Positions 61,839-64,000 of a stretch of DNA of 64,000 nt are shown here, in pieces (the stretch's first letter is position 1; the number at the start of each line of letters is the position of its first letter). The stretch lies in contig NZ_JAHHZS010000005.1 in the NCBI RefSeq assembly GCF_022606295.1, positions 1-64,000 on the forward strand, written 5' to 3'. The translations under genes and the position numbers were made by a program. This stretch comes from Arthrobacter bambusae (GTDB lineage Bacteria > Actinomycetota > Actinomycetes > Actinomycetales > Micrococcaceae). The notes below the pieces were generated by a model, which made no database searches, was not told the origin of the DNA, and saw nothing but the letters and a program-made list of their open reading frames with translations.

Positions 61839-62932
61839 GGAACACGGTGCAGCCATTCTTCGGTACCGAACTTTGACTGCACCCGTTCCCGGGCTATTGC
61901 CAGTTCGGCGTCGGTGATGCGGGACTCCGCGGCGCCGTAGCGCTCGGTGAAAACCTCCTGCATGGCCTTGATGATGTCCGTCCGCGCCAGTCCGGTTTGC
62001 CGCCGGAGCGGATCGACGCGCTTCTTTGCGCTGCGGGTCCCTTTGTCGGAGAGCTTTTCCTTGCCGATGCGCAGGACCTCGACCATCTTGTCGGCGTCGA
62101 TGTCATAGCTCATCGTGACGTGGTGCAGCATTCCGCCGTTGGCGAGGCGCTTTTGCGCGGCGCCGCCGATCTTGCCTTGCTCGGTGGCGATGTCATTGAG
62201 CGGGACGTAGAACGCCGAAATGCCCAGTTTTTCCAAAGCGGCCATGACCCACGCATCCAGGAAGGCATAGGAATCGGCAAAACTGATGCCATCCGCCAGG
62301 CTCTGCGGCACATAAAGCGAATAGGTGATGCAGTTCCCGGCTTCCATGAACATGGCTCCCCCGCCGCTGATGCGACGGACCACCGTGATGCCGTGGCGCG
62401 CCACGCCGTCGGGATCCACCTCGTTGCGGTAGGACTGGAAGCTGCCGATCACCACTGACGGCTCTTCCCAGTCCCAGAAGCGCAAGGTGGGGCTGCGCAG
62501 CCCGGCCCCGACCTGCTCGGTGAGGACCTCGTCCAACGCGACGTTGAGGTGCGTGGGAAGGACCGACGGCGGGATGACCTCCCATTGGTGGTCCGCCCAC
62601 CCGCTGGCCTTGGACAGCGCCCTGCGGACAGCGACGGCGACCGCATCGGCTGAGAAGCCGAACAGGACAGTGTCCGCGCGCAATGCGGCGGAGACGGCTG
62701 CGGAGATCTCCACCGGCGTCGAACTTTCCGGAAGGCCCGTGAGCGCCCGGTTGATGTCCAGGAGAGCCTCGTCCGGTTCCAGGAAGAAGTCCCCGCTGAG
62801 CGAGACGTGCGCGAACTGCCCGTCGACGACGTCGAGGTCGACCACCACGAGCTTTCCGCCCGGGACCTTGTATTCACCATGGAGCCGCGGTTCGTCTTGC
62901 TCGAAAGCCATGCTGGAAGTCATGGCTTCCAT
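61835..62932 (-). CDS. Lipoate-protein ligase-like protein, swapped domains
   Basis: A 365-residue protein with the two LplA domains in unusual order. Residues about 18-107 (GEYKVPGGKLVVVDLDVV ... LTGLP) resemble the small accessory domain usually at the C-terminus. The catalytic domain follows (115-345) with RRISGGGAMFMEAGNC (lipoyl-AMP site, 186-201) and KIGGAAQKR (catalytic Lys254). It should activate lipoate or octanoate and attach it to a carrier protein, unless it is a biotin- or amino-acid-handling relative. Three Met codons (62932, 62923, 62911) could start it. It overlaps pepN by four bases at its end and lies 81 bases after rpmE2. Confidence 0.85.
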   Translation of the reverse strand: MEAMTSSMAFEQDEPRLHGEYKVPGGKLVVVDLDVVDGQFAHVSLSGDFFLEPDEALLDINRALTGLPESSTPVEISAAVSAALRADTVLFGFSADAVAVAVRRALSKASGWADHQWEVIPPSVLPTHLNVALDEVLTEQVGAGLRSPTLRFWDWEEPSVVIGSFQSYRNEVDPDGVARHGITVVRRISGGGAMFMEAGNCITYSLYVPQSLADGISFADSYAFLDAWVMAALEKLGISAFYVPLNDIATEQGKIGGAAQKRLANGGMLHHVTMSYDIDADKMVEVLRIGKEKLSDKGTRSAKKRVDPLRRQTGLARTDIIKAMQEVFTERYGAAESRITDAELAIARERVQSKFGTEEWLHRVP

Positions 62933-62947
62933 CCTGCCGGAAAACGC

Positions 62948-62988
62948 AAAAGCCCGCAGCCACCGGAGGTCCGGCGGGTGCGGGCTTT
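62948..62988. terminator. Terminator after rpmE2
   Basis: AAAGCCCGCA (from 62949) pairs with TGCGGGCTTT (62979-62988), with an inner CCGG/CCGG around AGGT. Read leftward it ends in TTTTGCG. It lies between rpmE2 and the lipoate-ligase gene. Confidence 0.85.
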
Positions 62989-63013
62989 CACAGAAGCTTG
63001 GAGGTGAAGTTGA

Positions 63014-63271
63014 TTACTTCTTGCCGCCGAAGCCCTTGAAGCGAGCGTTGAAGCGCTCGACGCGGCCTGCAGAGTCCATGATGCGCTGCTTGCCCGTGTA
63101 GAACGGGTGGGACTCCGAGGAGATTTCGACGTCGATGACCGGGTAGGTGTTGCCGTCTTCCCACTCGATGGTCTTGGAAGAAGACACGGTGGACTTGGTC
63201 AGGAACTTGACGCCGGAAGCCAGGTCGTTGAATACAACAGCTTCGTACTTCGGGTGGATATCAGACTTCAT
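63014..63271 (-). CDS. rpmE2: 50S ribosomal protein L31 type B
   Basis: An 85-residue ribosomal protein. The start [20 protein letters not shown] and the C-terminus [13 protein letters not shown] fit type B L31. It has none of the zinc Cys residues of the type A protein, so it replaces the zinc form when zinc is scarce. Many actinobacteria control rpmE2 by Zur, but I do not see a clear Zur box in the 140 bases upstream. A hairpin (63291-63312) lies there. It is followed by a terminator. Confidence 0.95.
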   Translation of the reverse strand: MKSDIHPKYEAVVFNDLASGVKFLTKSTVSSSKTIEWEDGNTYPVIDVEISSESHPFYTGKQRIMDSAGRVERFNARFKGFGGKK

Positions 63272-63290
63272 AATGGGACCTTTTGTTCAC

Positions 63291-63312
63291 GCAGCTGGAT
63301 TTTGCCAGCTGC
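63291..63312 (-). promoter_or_regulatory. Hairpin upstream of rpmE2
   Basis: GCAGCTGG (63291-63298) and CCAGCTGC (63305-63312) pair perfectly around a six-base loop, between the SpoU stop and the rpmE2 start. On the leftward strand it lies about 20 bases before the ATG, and could either end the SpoU transcript or affect translation of rpmE2. Confidence 0.4.
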
Positions 63313-63411
63313 CAGGTATGAATGGATTCGGTCCGCGCACTGAAACAGATACCCAGTGCCGGGCCAACAATCAATCATAGCGGAAACCACACCTTGCTTG
63401 AACCAACCGCG

Positions 63412-64000
63412 TCAGTCGCGCGGGCGCAGTTCCCAGAAAGCCACGGCCGAGGCGGCAGCGACGTTGAGCGAGTCGACGCCCGCGCGCATGGGAATCTTTA
63501 CGGCGAGGTCGACGGCGGCGAGCGTCTCCGGGCTCATGCCCGCGCCTTCAGTGCCGAGGACGAGGGCGAGCTTTCCGGGATTGCCGGCGGCAAGATCGTC
63601 GAGGTCCACTGCGTCGTCGGTCAGCTCCATGGCGGCGACGGTGAAGCCCTGCTCTTTGAGCCGTTCAAGGTCACCCGGCCAGGACTCGAGCCGCGCCCAG
63701 GGAACCTGGAACACAGTGCCCATGCTCACCCGGACGCTGCGGCGGTACAGGGGATCCCCGCAGCGCGGGGACACGAGCACGGCGTCCACTCCGAGCGCGG
63801 CCGCGGAACGGAAAATGGCGCCGACATTCGTGTGGTCGACGACGTCCTCGAGGACCGCCACGCGCTGTGCCCCGGCCAGGAGTTCCTCAAGGGGCACCGG
63901 CGCGGGCCGATGCATGGCAGCCATGGCACCGCGGTGCAGATGGAATCCCGTGATTTCTTCGAGCAGGGAAGCCTTGCCGATATAGACCGGTACCTCGGGG
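63412..64000 (-). CDS. SpoU-family RNA 2'-O-methyltransferase (5' truncated)
   Basis: At least 195 residues of a SpoU/TrmH (SPOUT) methyltransferase. The frame is open to the window edge (EVPVYIGKASLLEEITG), so the true start lies beyond 64000. Motif 1 is DHTNVGAIFRSAAALG, motif 2 LALVLGTEGAGMS and motif 3 IPMRAGVDSLNVAAASAV, which bind SAM in the trefoil knot. The target (tRNA or 23S rRNA ribose) cannot be told. The N-terminal RNA-binding domain should be in the missing part. Confidence 0.93.
   Translation of the reverse strand, partial: PEVPVYIGKASLLEEITGFHLHRGAMAAMHRPAPVPLEELLAGAQRVAVLEDVVDHTNVGAIFRSAAALGVDAVLVSPRCGDPLYRRSVRVSMGTVFQVPWARLESWPGDLERLKEQGFTVAAMELTDDAVDLDDLAAGNPGKLALVLGTEGAGMSPETLAAVDLAVKIPMRAGVDSLNVAAASAVAFWELRPRD

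Noticed and set aside
59262-61856. Long minus-strand open frame of 864 residues
   Set aside because: Shadow of pepN, which has a complete M1 active site. The mirror frame has no recognisable domain.

Overview
The window is high-GC actinobacterial chromosome, most probably from the Arthrobacter/Paenarthrobacter group of the Micrococcaceae. It carries a Pup-proteasome locus (arc, dop, pup, prcB, prcA, pafA), RbpA, the mycothiol enzyme MshC, actinobacterial glycogen genes, polyprenol-phosphate-mannose synthase and HelY. The PafB and PafC halves are joined in one protein, a state known from Arthrobacter. There is no rRNA, CRISPR array or intact insertion sequence. One tRNA gene, tRNA-Leu(GAG), is present.

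Layout. 1-814 has no convincing gene and is full of short repeated and inverted motifs, possibly mobile-element debris. 815-3888 encodes a sortase-type surface protein and a class F-like sortase. 3922-5525 is a leftward two-gene unit (ParB/KorB-like DNA-binding protein and an unrecognised, faintly sigma-like protein). 5744-8757 is a rightward three-gene cassette: type III polyketide synthase, methyltransferase, FAD hydroxylase. 8773-15515 holds peptide deformylase, an S9 peptidase, an RlmA-type methyltransferase, an NfeD/SPFH pair, rbpA and a dolichol-phosphate-mannose-synthase homologue.

15954-34925 is a long leftward block. Read in the direction of transcription it is: site-2 protease, trmI, arc, dop, pup, prcB, prcA, pafA, two FKBP isomerases, pafBC, a small membrane protein, tatA, tatC, helY and an amidohydrolase. 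These genes tag proteins with Pup, unfold and degrade them, remove Pup, and respond to DNA damage through PafBC. Tat export and an RNA/DNA helicase follow in the same direction.

34926-43048 contains a HAD phosphatase, a PAC2 protein, mshC-uppP, an aldo/keto reductase, two small conserved proteins, an acyl-CoA-dehydrogenase-like flavoprotein and an M20 peptidase. 43641-50208 is a fatty-acid module (MaoC hydratase, high-molecular-weight FabG, thiolase; divergent TetR regulator and large acyl-CoA dehydrogenase) whose gene content matches the mycobacterial htdX-fabG4-fadA2-fadE5 neighbourhood. 50382-53068 is the divergent glgA/glgC glycogen pair. 53178-58058 has an atypical SDR protein with a zinc-ribbon-like insert and the transglutaminase / alpha-E / circularly permuted ATP-grasp operon. 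58172-64000 holds a YeiH-type transporter, pepN, a lipoate-ligase-like protein with swapped domain order, rpmE2 and a truncated SpoU methyltransferase that runs off the right edge.

The best candidates for less-described biology are the sortase that appears to lack its catalytic Arg together with its non-LPXTG partner, the ParB-like/sigma-like gene pair with an adjacent imperfect palindrome, the type III PKS cassette, the Zn-ribbon SDR without the catalytic Tyr, the ATP-grasp/alpha-E/transglutaminase operon, and two long hairpin repeats placed between convergent genes.
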